Part shown: positions 53,355-62,783 of the stretch, in pieces
Position numbering within the stretch: the first letter of the stretch is position 1
Layout: every line of letters starts with the position of its first letter
Source of the DNA: Pseudescherichia sp032055545
Lineage (GTDB): Bacteria > Pseudomonadota > Gammaproteobacteria > Enterobacterales > Enterobacteriaceae
NCBI GenBank assembly: GCA_032055545.1
Contig: DAMBQR010000010.1
Coordinates: forward strand, 1 to 64,000
Length of the DNA stretch: 64,000 nt
Direction: 5' to 3'
Program-made: the position numbers and the translations under genes
Notes under the pieces: model-generated
What the model was told of the DNA's origin: nothing
What the model saw: the letters and a program-made list of their open reading frames with translations, nothing else
Database searches by the model: none

Positions 53355-55325
53355 CTATTCCTCGTTAACTGCCTGTTTTGCGGCCTTTTTGGCCTGAGCC
53401 CTGGCGATAGCTGCCGCCACGGCCGCTTTGCGCGGATCGTCATTGGCCGCCGGGGTATCCACTCTTTTTTCAATAACCTGCTGCTCTGCTTTACGCGCCT
53501 TTGCACGGGCGATTGCAGCCTCAACGGCGGCTTTGCGCGGGTCAACCGGTGCGGCTGGATCGGCAACCGGCTCAGGCGTCGCCTCTGGCGCTGCCGTCTG
53601 CGCGGCCTTACGTGCTTTCGCTCGGGCGATGGCCGCTTCAACGGCGGCTTTGCGCGGATCGGCTGGCTCAGCCACTGCCTCTGCCACAGGCTGTTGGACT
53701 TTTTCGGCCTGACGCGCGCGGGCTTCGGCCTTGCGGGCTTCGCGAGCGGCAATCACCGCACTGTTATCCGGCTCGGCACCGGCCTGAACCACCACCGGCT
53801 GGGCGGCGCGCTGCTGTTTTTCACGCACACGAGCCAAAGCAGCGTTTACCGCATCTTTATCTTTCGCAGCTGGCTGGGCAGCAGACTTTTTATGGCGCTC
53901 AAGGCGCGCCGCTTTATCCCGCTCCAGGCGAGCCTGACGCGCTTCAAAGCGAATTTTTGCCTCGGCGGCGCGCTTCTCTTCCTGAGCGATAGCGTAAATC
54001 TCGGCCTTCTCCTGACGGAAGTACTGCACCAGCGGAATGTTGCTGGGACAGACCCAGGCGCAGGCTCCGCATTCGATACAGTCCGCCAGGTTATGCGCGG
54101 TAGCCTTATCGTGCTGCTGGCCTTTGCTGAACCAGTAGAGCTGCTGCGGCAGCAGATCCGCCGGGCAGGCATCGGCGCAGGCGCTGCAGCGAATGCAGCC
54201 TTTCTCTTCCGGCGTCTCGCCCATTTCGCTGGCGGAAGGAGCCAGCAGGCAGTTGGTAATTTTTACTACCGGCACGTCCAGCCACGGCAGGGTAAAGCCC
54301 ATCAGCGGGCCACCCATAATTACCAGCTGCTCGCCTGAGGGGCAAAAACCGGCGGCGTCGAGCAGGTGGCGTACCGGCGTCCCCAGGCGCGCCCAGACGT
54401 TGCCTGGCTGCGTGACGGCCTCGCCGGTCAGCGTCACTACGCGTTCGGTCAGCGGCTCGCCATCGACCACCGCACGCTTAACGGCGAAAGCAGTACCGAC
54501 GTTTTGCATCAGTACGCCGATATCAGACGAACGACCACCGTGAGGAACCTGTTTGCCGGTGAGGAGTTGCGTCAGCTGCTTCGCACCGCCAGAGGGATAC
54601 TTCGTCGGGACCACGCGCAGCATAATATCATGCGCATTAGCCAGCACTGCCCGCAGCATCGAGATGGCCTGCGGCTTGTTATCTTCAATGCCGATCAACA
54701 CCTGACGCGGCTGCAGAATATGCGCAAGGATACGAATGCCTTCGACAATCTGCGCGGCACAATCCTGCATCAGGCGATCGTCGGCGGTAATATAGGGCTC
54801 GCACTCTGCGGCATTGATAATCAGCGTTTCGATCTTATCCCCACCACCCAGCAGTTTGTTGCCGGTGGGGAAACCCGCGCCGCCGAGGCCCGCCACGCCG
54901 TACTGGTGGATGCGTTCAATCAGCTCGGCGCGCGTACGTGAGCGATAGTCGCTCCAGCCGTCGCGCTCGATCCAGCGGTCTTCACCGTCAGCATCAATAA
55001 TCACGCTCAGTTCGGCCAGCGCCGACGGGTGGGCAGTAGAGTGGGGGGCAATCGCCACTACCGTCCCGGAGGTGGGCGCATGAACAGGCAGCATGCGGCC
55101 ACGGCCACGCGTCAGCGGCTGGCCGCGCAGGACGCGCTCGCCGACGGCCACGCACAGCTCGCCTTCAGCGCCAATGTGCTGCTTAAGAGGAATGACAAAT
55201 CGTCCGGCCAGCGGCAGCTGGCGCAGCGGCGTACCGTTTGACTGGGTTTTCATCTCCGGCGGATGGATGCCGCCGTTGAAATCCCAGATCTTATCTTTTT
55301 TAAATGCGGAGAATAGCTTAAGCAT
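53355..55325 (-). CDS. rsxC: SoxR-reducing complex / Rnf subunit RsxC
   Basis: A 656-aa peripheral subunit that binds NADH and FMN. It has a glycine-rich nucleotide segment GVAGLGGAGFPTG, two [4Fe-4S] ferredoxin motifs (CIRCSACADACP and CIECGACAWVCP), and a long charged tail with three DPRKAAVxAAIARA-type repeats. E. coli RsxC has more of these repeats and is longer (740 aa). I chose the ATG at 55325 (MLKLFSAFKKDKIWDFNGGI), which overlaps the rsxB stop by 8 bases; the ORF to 55562 only reads across rsxB in another frame. Confidence 0.96.
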   Translation of the reverse strand: MLKLFSAFKKDKIWDFNGGIHPPEMKTQSNGTPLRQLPLAGRFVIPLKQHIGAEGELCVAVGERVLRGQPLTRGRGRMLPVHAPTSGTVVAIAPHSTAHPSALAELSVIIDADGEDRWIERDGWSDYRSRTRAELIERIHQYGVAGLGGAGFPTGNKLLGGGDKIETLIINAAECEPYITADDRLMQDCAAQIVEGIRILAHILQPRQVLIGIEDNKPQAISMLRAVLANAHDIMLRVVPTKYPSGGAKQLTQLLTGKQVPHGGRSSDIGVLMQNVGTAFAVKRAVVDGEPLTERVVTLTGEAVTQPGNVWARLGTPVRHLLDAAGFCPSGEQLVIMGGPLMGFTLPWLDVPVVKITNCLLAPSASEMGETPEEKGCIRCSACADACPADLLPQQLYWFSKGQQHDKATAHNLADCIECGACAWVCPSNIPLVQYFRQEKAEIYAIAQEEKRAAEAKIRFEARQARLERDKAARLERHKKSAAQPAAKDKDAVNAALARVREKQQRAAQPVVVQAGAEPDNSAVIAAREARKAEARARQAEKVQQPVAEAVAEPADPRKAAVEAAIARAKARKAAQTAAPEATPEPVADPAAPVDPRKAAVEAAIARAKARKAEQQVIEKRVDTPAANDDPRKAAVAAAIARAQAKKAAKQAVNEE

Positions 55326-55896
55326 GTTGTTCCACAGGGATAATGCGCACCGGAATGGTTTGCAGATCCCATTTCCAGCTTTCGGTTGTTGTCGCGACGG
55401 GACGCAGGTCGATACACTGCGTCGGGCACGGAGCAACACAAAGGTTACAGCCGGTGCAGAGATCGCTGATGACCGTATGCATGGCGCGGGTTGCGCCAAC
55501 GATGGCGTCAACCGGGCAGGCCTGAATGCACTTGGTGCAGCCGATGCAGTTAGGTTCGTCAATCACTGCCAGCATACGTACCGGCTCTACGGCCTCGGCA
55601 TCGTCACCAATCGGCTGCGGATCGACGTTTAACAGCGTAGCGATCTTAAGCATGACCGCTTCACCACCTGGGGCGCAGCGGTTAATCTTCTCGCCCTGGC
55701 TACCCACGGCTTCTGCATAGGGGCGACAGCCAGGGTAGCCGCACTGACCACACTGGCTCTGCGGCAGCAGGTTATCAATTTTTTCGACGACCGGATCGTC
55801 CTCTACCGCAAAACGGCGTGAGGCATAGCCGAGAATCAGGCCAAAGATCAGCCCGAGCACGCTCAGGGCAGCAATGGCTATCCAGATTGCAGTCAT
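55318..55896 (-). CDS. rsxB: SoxR-reducing complex / Rnf subunit RsxB
   Basis: 192 aa, as in E. coli. One N-terminal membrane helix, a cysteine cluster CGQCGYPGC, then two ferredoxin [4Fe-4S] motifs (CIGCTKCIQACP and CTGCNLCVAPCP). It passes electrons within the complex. The start overlaps the rsxA stop by one base (TAATG). Confidence 0.97.
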   Translation of the reverse strand: MTAIWIAIAALSVLGLIFGLILGYASRRFAVEDDPVVEKIDNLLPQSQCGQCGYPGCRPYAEAVGSQGEKINRCAPGGEAVMLKIATLLNVDPQPIGDDAEAVEPVRMLAVIDEPNCIGCTKCIQACPVDAIVGATRAMHTVISDLCTGCNLCVAPCPTQCIDLRPVATTTESWKWDLQTIPVRIIPVEQHA

Positions 55897-56477
55897 TACA
55901 GCTTCACCAGACCACTAAAGCCCATAAAGGCCAGAGACATCAAACCCGCAGTAACCAGTGCGATAGCATTACCGCGGAACGGTGCAGGCACATCCGCCAC
56001 CGCCAGACGTTCACGAATGGCGGCAAACAGGACCATCACCAGCGAAAAGCCGACGGCCGCGGAGAAACCGTACAGCGCCGACTGTAAAAAATTATGCCCG
56101 AGGTTGATGTTCAGCAGCGCCACGCCCAGCACCGCACAGTTGGTGGTGATGAGCGGCAGGAAGATCCCCAGCAGGCGGTAGAGGGCCGGGCTGGTTTTAC
56201 GTACCACCATTTCGGTGAACTGCACCACCACGGCGATGACCAGAATAAAGGCCAGGGTACGCAGATAGATCAGATCGAGCGGGATCAGAATCCACGTATC
56301 AATCAGCCACGCGCAAATAGAGGCCAGAGTCATTACAAAGGTGGTCGCCAGTCCCATCCCCATGGCGGTCTCCAGCTTTTTGGACACCCCCATAAACGGG
56401 CAGAGACCGAGGAACTTAACCAGCACAAAGTTATTAACCAGTACGGTTCCGACAAACAGCAACAGATAATCAGTCAT
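55896..56477 (-). CDS. rsxA: SoxR-reducing complex / Rnf subunit RsxA
   Basis: 193 aa, as in E. coli. An all-helical membrane subunit, paralogue of RsxE, with FVLVKFLGLCPFMGVSKK and TNCAVLGVALLN, whose cysteines hold a membrane [2Fe-2S] cluster in Rnf/Nqr relatives. It is the first gene of the operon. Confidence 0.97.
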   Translation of the reverse strand: MTDYLLLFVGTVLVNNFVLVKFLGLCPFMGVSKKLETAMGMGLATTFVMTLASICAWLIDTWILIPLDLIYLRTLAFILVIAVVVQFTEMVVRKTSPALYRLLGIFLPLITTNCAVLGVALLNINLGHNFLQSALYGFSAAVGFSLVMVLFAAIRERLAVADVPAPFRGNAIALVTAGLMSLAFMGFSGLVKL

Positions 56478-56555
56478 TATTCAGCCTGAAAAAGAGTAGC
56501 CGCCTATTATCGGATAAATCCATCCGGGCGACAACAGTACAACGTATAGGGTTAA

Positions 56556-56996
56556 TTATGGGTTAACGAAGGTCTTCTTCACCCGCTGCGATCGTTTGAA
56601 ATAGGGGACGATCAGGGCGGCAGCCAGTAACGGAAACAGCAGCTGGCGCAGCGCCAGGGCGTCTGATACCGGTGAAAACGCAAACGCCTTCAGCGCCAGC
56701 ACGATGGTGATGAGCAGCCAGAGAATATAGTACCTTGGCACCAGCCTGCGACGCTTAAAGAAAGCAACGGTTAACCACAGGGTGTAAATGCCCATGGCCA
56801 CAGCAAAGATAAACGAGGCGTACCATAGCGTTTTATCCCCGGCGCTTTGGGCATTCAGCACGGCATTAAACTCAGGCGTCAGCAGCACGGTAATAAAGCG
56901 TACCACTACAAACAGCGTTCCCAACAAGGAGACCAGCAGCCAGGCGAGGGGAGCCAGCAACCAGCCTCCAATACGTTCAGCAGGCGTTGCGGTCAT
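56556..56996 (-). CDS. ydgK: Inner-membrane protein YdgK
   Basis: 146 aa (E. coli 136), four hydrophobic segments and a conserved end PYFKRSQRVKKTFVNP; DUF2569 family, function unknown. It precedes rsxA by 78 bases on the same strand, as in E. coli. cnu, which lies before it in E. coli, is not in the 147 bases upstream. Confidence 0.93.
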   Translation of the reverse strand: MTATPAERIGGWLLAPLAWLLVSLLGTLFVVVRFITVLLTPEFNAVLNAQSAGDKTLWYASFIFAVAMGIYTLWLTVAFFKRRRLVPRYYILWLLITIVLALKAFAFSPVSDALALRQLLFPLLAAALIVPYFKRSQRVKKTFVNP

Positions 56997-57143
56997 ATCA
57001 TCTTCTCCCCTGGCATGGTTAACTCACTTTTGCAGGGCGAGAGTATAAAGCATTATACAGCGAATGCTACCCGCGCTATTTGCTACCGCACGTGGCGACA
57101 AATGACCGTCACAACAGGCGTTTAAAAATAACGCGGATGAGCA

Positions 57144-57269
57144 CTATTTTACCTGAACGGTAGCGGCAGGTTCCGGTGGCTGGTAGTTGTCAATGTGGCT
57201 GGCAACGCCCAAAAGTATAGCGCTCACGCCCAGCACGACCCACCCAGCTAACTCAATGATTCGGTTCAT
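57144..57269 (-). CDS. blr: Small membrane division protein Blr
   Basis: A 41-aa single-helix inner-membrane protein. It starts MNRIIELAGWVVLGVSAILL, continues GVASHIDNYQPPE, and is the same length as E. coli Blr with only scattered changes. Blr joins the divisome, and its loss raises sensitivity to beta-lactams. It is too short for common gene callers. ydgJ is divergent from it, as in E. coli. Confidence 0.95.
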   Translation of the reverse strand: MNRIIELAGWVVLGVSAILLGVASHIDNYQPPEPAATVQVK

Positions 57270-57486
57270 TATCCCGGACATACTTTTCTATTTCTCCCTG
57301 TATATAGAAATGGCATAGTATCGGCGTAAAAAGGCCCCAGCAAGTAACAAACCATATTTTCAGCCTATTCGCAATTGGAACGTTAAACTGCGCTACAGGA
57401 TGTTTCAGATAAGTTATAAACTGCATATTATTGTGACAACTTTGTTGAGGGTAGAAATATCCCCGCACACTGACGAGAGGCAGCAT

Positions 57487-58527
57487 ATGAACGATAAAAT
57501 TCGGGTCGGATTAATCGGCTACGGCTACGCCAGTAAGACATTTCACGCCCCATTAATTGACGGTACGTCGGGAATGGAGCTGGCCGCTATCTCCAGTAGC
57601 GATGAGGCGAAGGTGAAGGCGGAGTGGCCTGCGGTACCGGTCGTCTCTGAACCTAAGCATCTCTTCAACGATCCCAGCCTCGATCTGATTGTTATTCCGA
57701 CGCCCAATGATACCCACTTTCCGCTGGCCAGGGCGGCGCTGGAGGCGGGCAAGCATGTCGTCGTCGATAAGCCCTTTACCGTGACACTGTCACAAGCGCG
57801 TGAGCTGGATGCGTTGGCTCGCAGCCTGGGCCGCGTGCTCTCGGTATTCCATAATCGCCGCTGGGACAGCGATTTTCTGACGGTAAAGGCCCTGATAGCA
57901 GAAGGTGCCCTGGGTGAAGTGAACTACTTTGAGTCGCATTTCGATCGCTTCCGTCCGCAGGTGCGTAACCGCTGGCGCGAGCTGGCCGGGCCGGGTAGCG
58001 GCATCTGGTACGATTTGGGTCCGCATCTGCTTGACCAGGCGGTGAACCTGTTCGGCCTGCCGGTAAGCATTACTGTCGATCTGGCTCAGCTGCGTCCCGG
58101 TGCGCAGGCGACGGATTACTTCCACGCGGTGCTGAGCTATCCCCAGCGCCGGATCGTACTCCATGGCACGCTGTTGGCGGCGGCGGAGTCGGCCCGCTAT
58201 ATCGTTCATGGCACGCGCGGCAGCTACGTGAAATATGGTCTCGATCCACAGGAGGAGCGGCTGAAAAACGGCGAGCGCCTGCCGCAGGAGGACTGGGGCT
58301 ATGATATGCGAGACGGTGTGTTAACTCGCGTGCAGGGTGAAGAGGTGGCGGAGGAGAGCTGGCTTACCGTACCGGGGAACTATCCGGCCTACTATGCCGG
58401 TATCCGCGATGCGCTAAACGGCGTGGGTGAAAACCCGGTGCCCGCCAGCCAGGCGATTCAGATTATGGAGCTGATCGAGTTAGGCATGGAGTCGGCCAAG
58501 CACCGCTCGACCCTGTGCCTGGCTTAG
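57487..58527 (+). CDS. ydgJ: Gfo/Idh/MocA-family oxidoreductase YdgJ
   Basis: 346 aa, as in E. coli. It has an N-terminal Rossmann domain (RVGLIGYGYASKTFHAPLI) with the family EKP-type dyad as VVDKPFT, and a C-terminal alpha/beta dimer domain. It is a predicted NAD(P)-dependent sugar or inositol-type dehydrogenase of unknown substrate. I used the ATG at 57487 with GAGAGGCA before it; the ORF opens at 57400. Confidence 0.95.
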   Translation: MNDKIRVGLIGYGYASKTFHAPLIDGTSGMELAAISSSDEAKVKAEWPAVPVVSEPKHLFNDPSLDLIVIPTPNDTHFPLARAALEAGKHVVVDKPFTVTLSQARELDALARSLGRVLSVFHNRRWDSDFLTVKALIAEGALGEVNYFESHFDRFRPQVRNRWRELAGPGSGIWYDLGPHLLDQAVNLFGLPVSITVDLAQLRPGAQATDYFHAVLSYPQRRIVLHGTLLAAAESARYIVHGTRGSYVKYGLDPQEERLKNGERLPQEDWGYDMRDGVLTRVQGEEVAEESWLTVPGNYPAYYAGIRDALNGVGENPVPASQAIQIMELIELGMESAKHRSTLCLA

Positions 58528-58533
58528 CAGATG

Positions 58534-58561
58534 TGCCGCCCAACCGGGCGGCATCTTTTTT
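58534..58561. terminator. Terminator between ydgJ and add
   Basis: 8-bp stem TGCCGCCC/GGGCGGCA (58534-58541, 58546-58553), AACC loop, then CTTTTTT on the plus strand, between convergent genes. Confidence 0.88.
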
Positions 58562-59561
58562 ACGCGGTGCGCAGGCTGTCTCTTAACGCCTGCTTCTCTG
58601 CCGCACTGAGGAAAGCCACTTCAAGGCCGTTGACTTGCGCCTGGCGGATCTGCGCCTGGCTCAGGCCCGCCTGTGGCGCTGCCACGCGATATTCGTGAAT
58701 AATATCTACCCCCTGAACCGCCGGATCGTCGGTGTTGATGGTTGCCAGAATGCCGTGCTCAAGGAAAGCCTTCAGCGGATGCGCGTCCAGCGAGGCAACG
58801 GTGCTGGTCTGGATGTTAGAGGTCAGGCAGGACTCAATGCCGATGCGTTGCTCGGCGAGGAAATCCATCAGCGCCCGATCTTCAATAGCTTTGACGCCGT
58901 GCCCGATACGCTCAGCACCCAGCTCGCGGATCGCCTGCCAGATACTCTCCGGTCCAGCGGCTTCACCGGCGTGAACGGTAATGTGCCAGCCCGCGTCGCG
59001 GCCACGGTTAAAGTGGGTCAGGAACAGGCTGCCGGGGAAGCCCAGCTCGTCGCCGGCCAGATCCAGCCCGGTAATGGCATCGCGGTGGGCCAGCAGGGCT
59101 TCCAGCTCCTCGACGCAGGCATCCTCGCCAAAGGTGCGGCTCAGAATACCGATCAGGCGAGCCTGAACGTTGAACGCCTCGCTACCCTGACGCACGCCCT
59201 CGATCACCGCCTCAACCACGCCCGCGACCGGCAGGCCGTGGGTCATCGCCATATAGCGGGGGGAGAAGCGCAGCTCGACATAGTGCAGTCCGTTACGTGC
59301 GGCATCTTCCATATTTTCAAACGCTACGCGGCGGCAGGCGTCAAGCGAGGCCAGCACCTTAACACCCCAGTCCAGCTTCGCCAGGAAGCTCACCAGATCC
59401 GGTTCGTTAGCGGTCACCTGTACATGCGGACGCAGCGACTCAAGCGTGTCGGCGGGCAGGACAAGAGAAAACTCACGGCCAAGGTCAAGGATGGTTTGCG
59501 CCCGGATGTTGCCATCAAGATGGCGATGAATGTCGGTCAAAGGGAGGTTAGCGTCAATCAT
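58560..59561 (-). CDS. add: Adenosine deaminase
   Basis: 333 aa, as in E. coli. A zinc TIM-barrel hydrolase that converts adenosine and deoxyadenosine to inosine and deoxyinosine. Metal and catalytic residues lie in DIHRHLDGN, TVHAGEAAG, GHGVKAIED, and NTDDPAVQG. It lies beside ydgJ, as in E. coli. In E. coli malY follows directly; here 4 kb of other genes intervene. Confidence 0.98.
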   Translation of the reverse strand: MIDANLPLTDIHRHLDGNIRAQTILDLGREFSLVLPADTLESLRPHVQVTANEPDLVSFLAKLDWGVKVLASLDACRRVAFENMEDAARNGLHYVELRFSPRYMAMTHGLPVAGVVEAVIEGVRQGSEAFNVQARLIGILSRTFGEDACVEELEALLAHRDAITGLDLAGDELGFPGSLFLTHFNRGRDAGWHITVHAGEAAGPESIWQAIRELGAERIGHGVKAIEDRALMDFLAEQRIGIESCLTSNIQTSTVASLDAHPLKAFLEHGILATINTDDPAVQGVDIIHEYRVAAPQAGLSQAQIRQAQVNGLEVAFLSAAEKQALRDSLRTA

Positions 59562-59724
59562 GGTTGCACTCTTTTTTAGATAAAGTGCAGAACATTATAA
59601 AAATAAAACGCGACGAAAAGCTATATTGCGCGAGGAAAATTTTCCTTACGCAATATAAATCATCTGCTCTCGTCCAGCCAGGAAAACAGTAAATACCGTC
59701 AGCCAGGTAAAAGCCGCGCCAAAA

Positions 59725-60399
59725 TTAGAACTCTATCGGATAACATTTTGTCCAATTATAGTTGATCCGCGCTAACGTTAATTCTCCTGTAACATCACCG
59801 AAATCAATGTCCTGACGTTCATAAAAAAATTGCCGCACTGCTGCAGGTAAAAAAGCAGCGCTGTAACGCAGAAGCGTACTGTGCCAGAACGGCGCAGGTA
59901 ATGGGCTACGGGTATGACGTTTCAGCAGTTCATTTCTCCAGGAGGAGGCTAAGATTTTCTCGCAAAATGACTGGCGCATGGCACTCGCCGGCGCATCCGG
60001 GATACCTGCCAGTAACAGCTGGCTGGGCAAAGCAACAAAACGGAGGTTTCTGATAACAATCTTTTTTGCCTGATAGTCAGTCCAGATAGTTCGCAATTGC
60101 TCCACCTTCGCAGGCAATGGCTCGTTTACCTCATACAGGGGTAGAGTCAGGGGTAAGAAAGTGAAATGGAGGCCATGTGCTGGCAGAGTATCGGCGAGGG
60201 AGTCACTCCCTGTTAAGGCTTTCAATTCATCAATGAGACGTGAAATAAAAAGAGTCATGGGAGGTTGTATGCCCGTCGCAAGAGCAAGTTTTACCGGATC
60301 GTAATAACTCTCTTCTCTAACGTCCCCGATTCCTGCATTTTTCTTCCACGTCGCGATGGTGCTTACATTTGTCGAACGATAAACATTTGGCAAACTCAT
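59725..60399 (-). CDS. 2H-phosphoesterase-like protein
   Basis: A 224-aa protein with two H-x-T/S motifs about 95 residues apart, HFT at 78-80 and HST at 173-175, each in a beta-strand context (LHFTFLPL and FWHSTLLRYS). That is the signature of the 2H phosphoesterase (LigT/cyclic phosphodiesterase) superfamily, which hydrolyses or ligates 2',3'-cyclic phosphates or 2'-5' bonds. No signal peptide. Its start overlaps the stop of the glutathione peroxidase gene by 4 bases (ATGA), so the two are translationally coupled. Its substrate and closer family are unknown. An AT-rich 160-base gap without features follows to add. Confidence 0.65.
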   Translation of the reverse strand: MSLPNVYRSTNVSTIATWKKNAGIGDVREESYYDPVKLALATGIQPPMTLFISRLIDELKALTGSDSLADTLPAHGLHFTFLPLTLPLYEVNEPLPAKVEQLRTIWTDYQAKKIVIRNLRFVALPSQLLLAGIPDAPASAMRQSFCEKILASSWRNELLKRHTRSPLPAPFWHSTLLRYSAAFLPAAVRQFFYERQDIDFGDVTGELTLARINYNWTKCYPIEF

Positions 60400-60878
60400 A
60401 TTTTAAGCGCAGCCAGGATGGCAGCCTCCATTTTCTCCGGAGTAGTGAACGGAGCAAAACGCTTGAGCGGTTTGCCGTCGCGTCCAATCAGGAACTTGGT
60501 GAAGTTCCACTTGATCCTTCCACCCAGCACACCGGGCAATTCATCTTTCAGGTAACGAAACAGCGGGTGCGTAGCGGCGCCGTTGACCTCCACTTTCTCG
60601 AACATCGGAAAGCTCACGCCGTAGTTGATGTGACAGGTCTGCTCGATTTCATCGGCACCGCCGGGCTCCTGCTTACCAAACTGGTTGCAGGGGAAACCAA
60701 GTACCACCAGCCCCTGGGCAGCGTATTTCTTGTAGAGTGCTTCAAGGCCTGCATACTGTGGCGTGAAGCCACAATGGCTGGCGGTATTTACCACCAGGAC
60801 TAGCTTGCCAGCGTAGTCGGCCATTGAGATGGGCTGGCCGCGCAGAGTGGTGGCGGTAATTTGGTGGAAAGTGGTCAT
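60396..60878 (-). CDS. Glutathione peroxidase (thioredoxin-fold, Cys type)
   Basis: A 160-aa protein. The catalytic set is visible: peroxidatic Cys in NTASHCGFTPQY, Gln in FPCNQFGKQEPG and Trp-Asn in KWNFTKFLIGRDG. It reduces hydrogen peroxide and organic peroxides, probably with thioredoxin or glutathione. It is closer to the short GPx of other proteobacteria than to E. coli BtuE. I chose the ATG at 60878 (MTTFHQITATTLRG); the reading frame goes on to 61016 without similarity to the family. Confidence 0.9.
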   Translation of the reverse strand: MTTFHQITATTLRGQPISMADYAGKLVLVVNTASHCGFTPQYAGLEALYKKYAAQGLVVLGFPCNQFGKQEPGGADEIEQTCHINYGVSFPMFEKVEVNGAATHPLFRYLKDELPGVLGGRIKWNFTKFLIGRDGKPLKRFAPFTTPEKMEAAILAALKI

Positions 60879-61180
60879 ATTGGGAACCTCAGAGCAGAAT
60901 GAGTTTGACGCCGATATTGCCGCGCAGCATCTGGCTGCAGAGGCGTGATGAGTGAAGGCGGGAAATTTAGCTTTCTGAACTGCTGATTTTACCGCTTCGC
61001 AGTACGCTCTATTCATTTTTGTGGCTCAGGAAGCTGTGTATTTATTGCCACCCTGATCGCCCGAGATTGTGCACCCCATTCATCCTGATCGTCCTGGTTG
61101 CCGGAACCTCCGACTCCCTCCTACTGCCGGGACGTCAATCCGCCCGCCCACACCAGGTGAACATCACTCTATTAAAGGAT

Positions 61181-61720
61181 CTATTTTTTTAAATTCCATT
61201 GTTGATAGCAAGCATTAATATCCCGGGGTAACGTCAGCATCAGCTTGGGGAGCGTACTCTGCTCGAAAAGTATTTTGTGACGAAGGCGATTTTGCGGCGC
61301 AGTAAACGCAATGTATTTAAGCATTTCCCAGGTCACACTCTCCCTTCCGGTATTAAGCCCGCCGATTCGGGGTTTTGACGAGTAACATCTACGTATATAG
61401 CGCAGTATCGCTGTCGTCACCGGCACATCAAGCAGTATCAGACCTGTGGCCCGTTCGAGTCGTGTATGTATGCATTTTGTATAATTGCCGTCTATAACCC
61501 ATTTTTCTTTACTGACAGCCTCTGCATGTAACTGATAAAAGTCCTCTGGCTGCCGGGGGACCCATTTTGTATCAGGCAGATGATGCAGTTGATCCAGATG
61601 AATTAAAGGCAGAGACATTTTACGCGATATCGCTTCAGCCAGTGTAGATTTACCGCTATTTGATGGCCCCATGATACAGATGCGGGGACCAAGTTCTTCC
61701 AATGATAAGGATGTACTCAC
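61181..61720 (-). CDS. P-loop protein, FlaR-like (adenylate-kinase type)
   Basis: A 179-aa small P-loop NTPase: Walker A GPSNSGKST at 18-26, then IHLDQLHHLPDTKWVPR and VIDGNYTKC, and a lid-like stretch RYIRRC. Proteins of this kind are annotated as DNA topology modulation protein FlaR or as adenylate-kinase-like; their role is not well known. No partner is nearby. The 160 bases between it and the GPx gene hold no gene. Confidence 0.75.
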   Translation of the reverse strand: MSTSLSLEELGPRICIMGPSNSGKSTLAEAISRKMSLPLIHLDQLHHLPDTKWVPRQPEDFYQLHAEAVSKEKWVIDGNYTKCIHTRLERATGLILLDVPVTTAILRYIRRCYSSKPRIGGLNTGRESVTWEMLKYIAFTAPQNRLRHKILFEQSTLPKLMLTLPRDINACYQQWNLKK

Positions 61721-62004
61721 AGACTAGCCTCTCAGCATCTCTTCCAAACGCTTGCGATGTAATGTAACGATATTAACATGTTATAACTATCACCGGATCC
61801 CCAGCCAGATCGTGACTTCAGGTTGGCACACCGGCAACGCCGGTTAGCCCTACCGGACGTTGACTGAACGCGCTGAGCGGCGAACGTCACCACGTTTAAA
61901 TAAAAAGACCACCTTATCAGGTGGCCTGTCCTCATGTGTTAACAGTCAGGAAAGTATAAAGAGCGTGCAGCGCGCTCCATGAGAGGCAGAAAAGTCAAAA
62001 TACG
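61721..62004. other. Intergenic region with a hairpin
   Basis: About 280 bases with no gene. It contains a hairpin (arms near 61907-61913 and 61920-61926, one mismatch) followed on the minus strand by TTTTTATTT, which looks like the terminator of a leftward gene no longer present. It separates the FlaR-like gene from the damaged genes to the right. Confidence 0.4.
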
Positions 62005-62783
62005 ATGAGCAACTGACTCAAATACGTAATGCCACGCTGAAGCTCAACTATGGCGGCGTCCGCTTCCTTATCGATCTGATGCTCTCTGAAAAGGACGCCT
62101 GGCCCGGTTTTCCCGGTACTGCCCGTTCTCATCTGCGCAATCCTATGGTCGCGCTGCCGGTTTCCGTGGAAGAGCTGCTCGATGTGGACGTGATTATCGT
62201 GACGCACACGCATCAGGATCACTGGGACGAGGCGGCTCAGCAGCTGATCCCGAAAGACCGGGTCATTTACACGCAGAATGAGAGCGACGCGGCGCTGCTG
62301 CGCTCGCAGGGCTTCATTGCGGTCAGCGTGCTGGCTGACACCAACGTCATTGCGGGTATTAACGTGGTTAAAACCGACGGTCAGCACGGTAGCGACGAGG
62401 CATACGCCATTCCTGAAGTTGCCGAGCGGCTGGGTGACGCGTGCGGCCTGGTCTTTTCTGTAGAGGGTGAAAAGAGGCTGTACGTGGCCGGGGATACAAT
62501 TTGGGTAGCGCCATACACGGAGAGTCTGGAAAAATATGCGCCTGACGTTGTGGTGCTGAACATGGGCCTGGCGACGGTGGACGGAATTGGTGCCATCATC
62601 ATGGGTAAGCAGGATGCGCTGCGCACGCTTGAGGTGCTGCCGTCGGCGACGGTAGTGGCGTCGCACATGGAGGCGGTCAACCACTGCCTGCTAAGCCGTG
62701 ACGAACTGCGCGCCTTTGCAGCAGAAAACGGCATTCAGGACCGGGTGCGGGTGCCGGAAGACGGCGAGACGCTGAACTTCTGA
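62005..62783 (+). pseudogene. MBL-fold metallo-hydrolase, N-terminal frameshift
   Basis: A metallo-beta-lactamase-fold hydrolase (UlaG/YtnP-like) with the metal motif THTHQDHWD, GQHGSDEAYA and VAGDTIW. The family N-terminus, reading QLTQIRNATLKLNYGGVRFLID, is present but in a frame with no start codon; the ATG at 62005 stays in phase only if one base is restored near 62008-62010. The frame from the in-frame ATG at 62079 is 234 aa and lacks the first beta-strands. It may thus be dead or be made in a shortened form. A sequencing error is the alternative. Confidence 0.65.

Noticed and set aside
55326..55562. N-terminal extension of rsxC
   Set aside because: Reads rsxB in another frame; the accepted start with an 8-base overlap is much better.
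57253..57486. 77-codon minus-strand ORF between blr and ydgJ
   Set aside because: It overlaps blr and covers the ydgJ promoter region; no ribosome site and unlikely composition.
61017..61180. Possible insertion-sequence remnant between the GPx and FlaR-like genes
   Set aside because: Composition differs from the surroundings, but no terminal repeat or transposase fragment could be recognised.
61995..62684. 229-codon minus-strand ORF opposite the MBL gene
   Set aside because: Shadow ORF; the plus strand has clear MBL-fold motifs.
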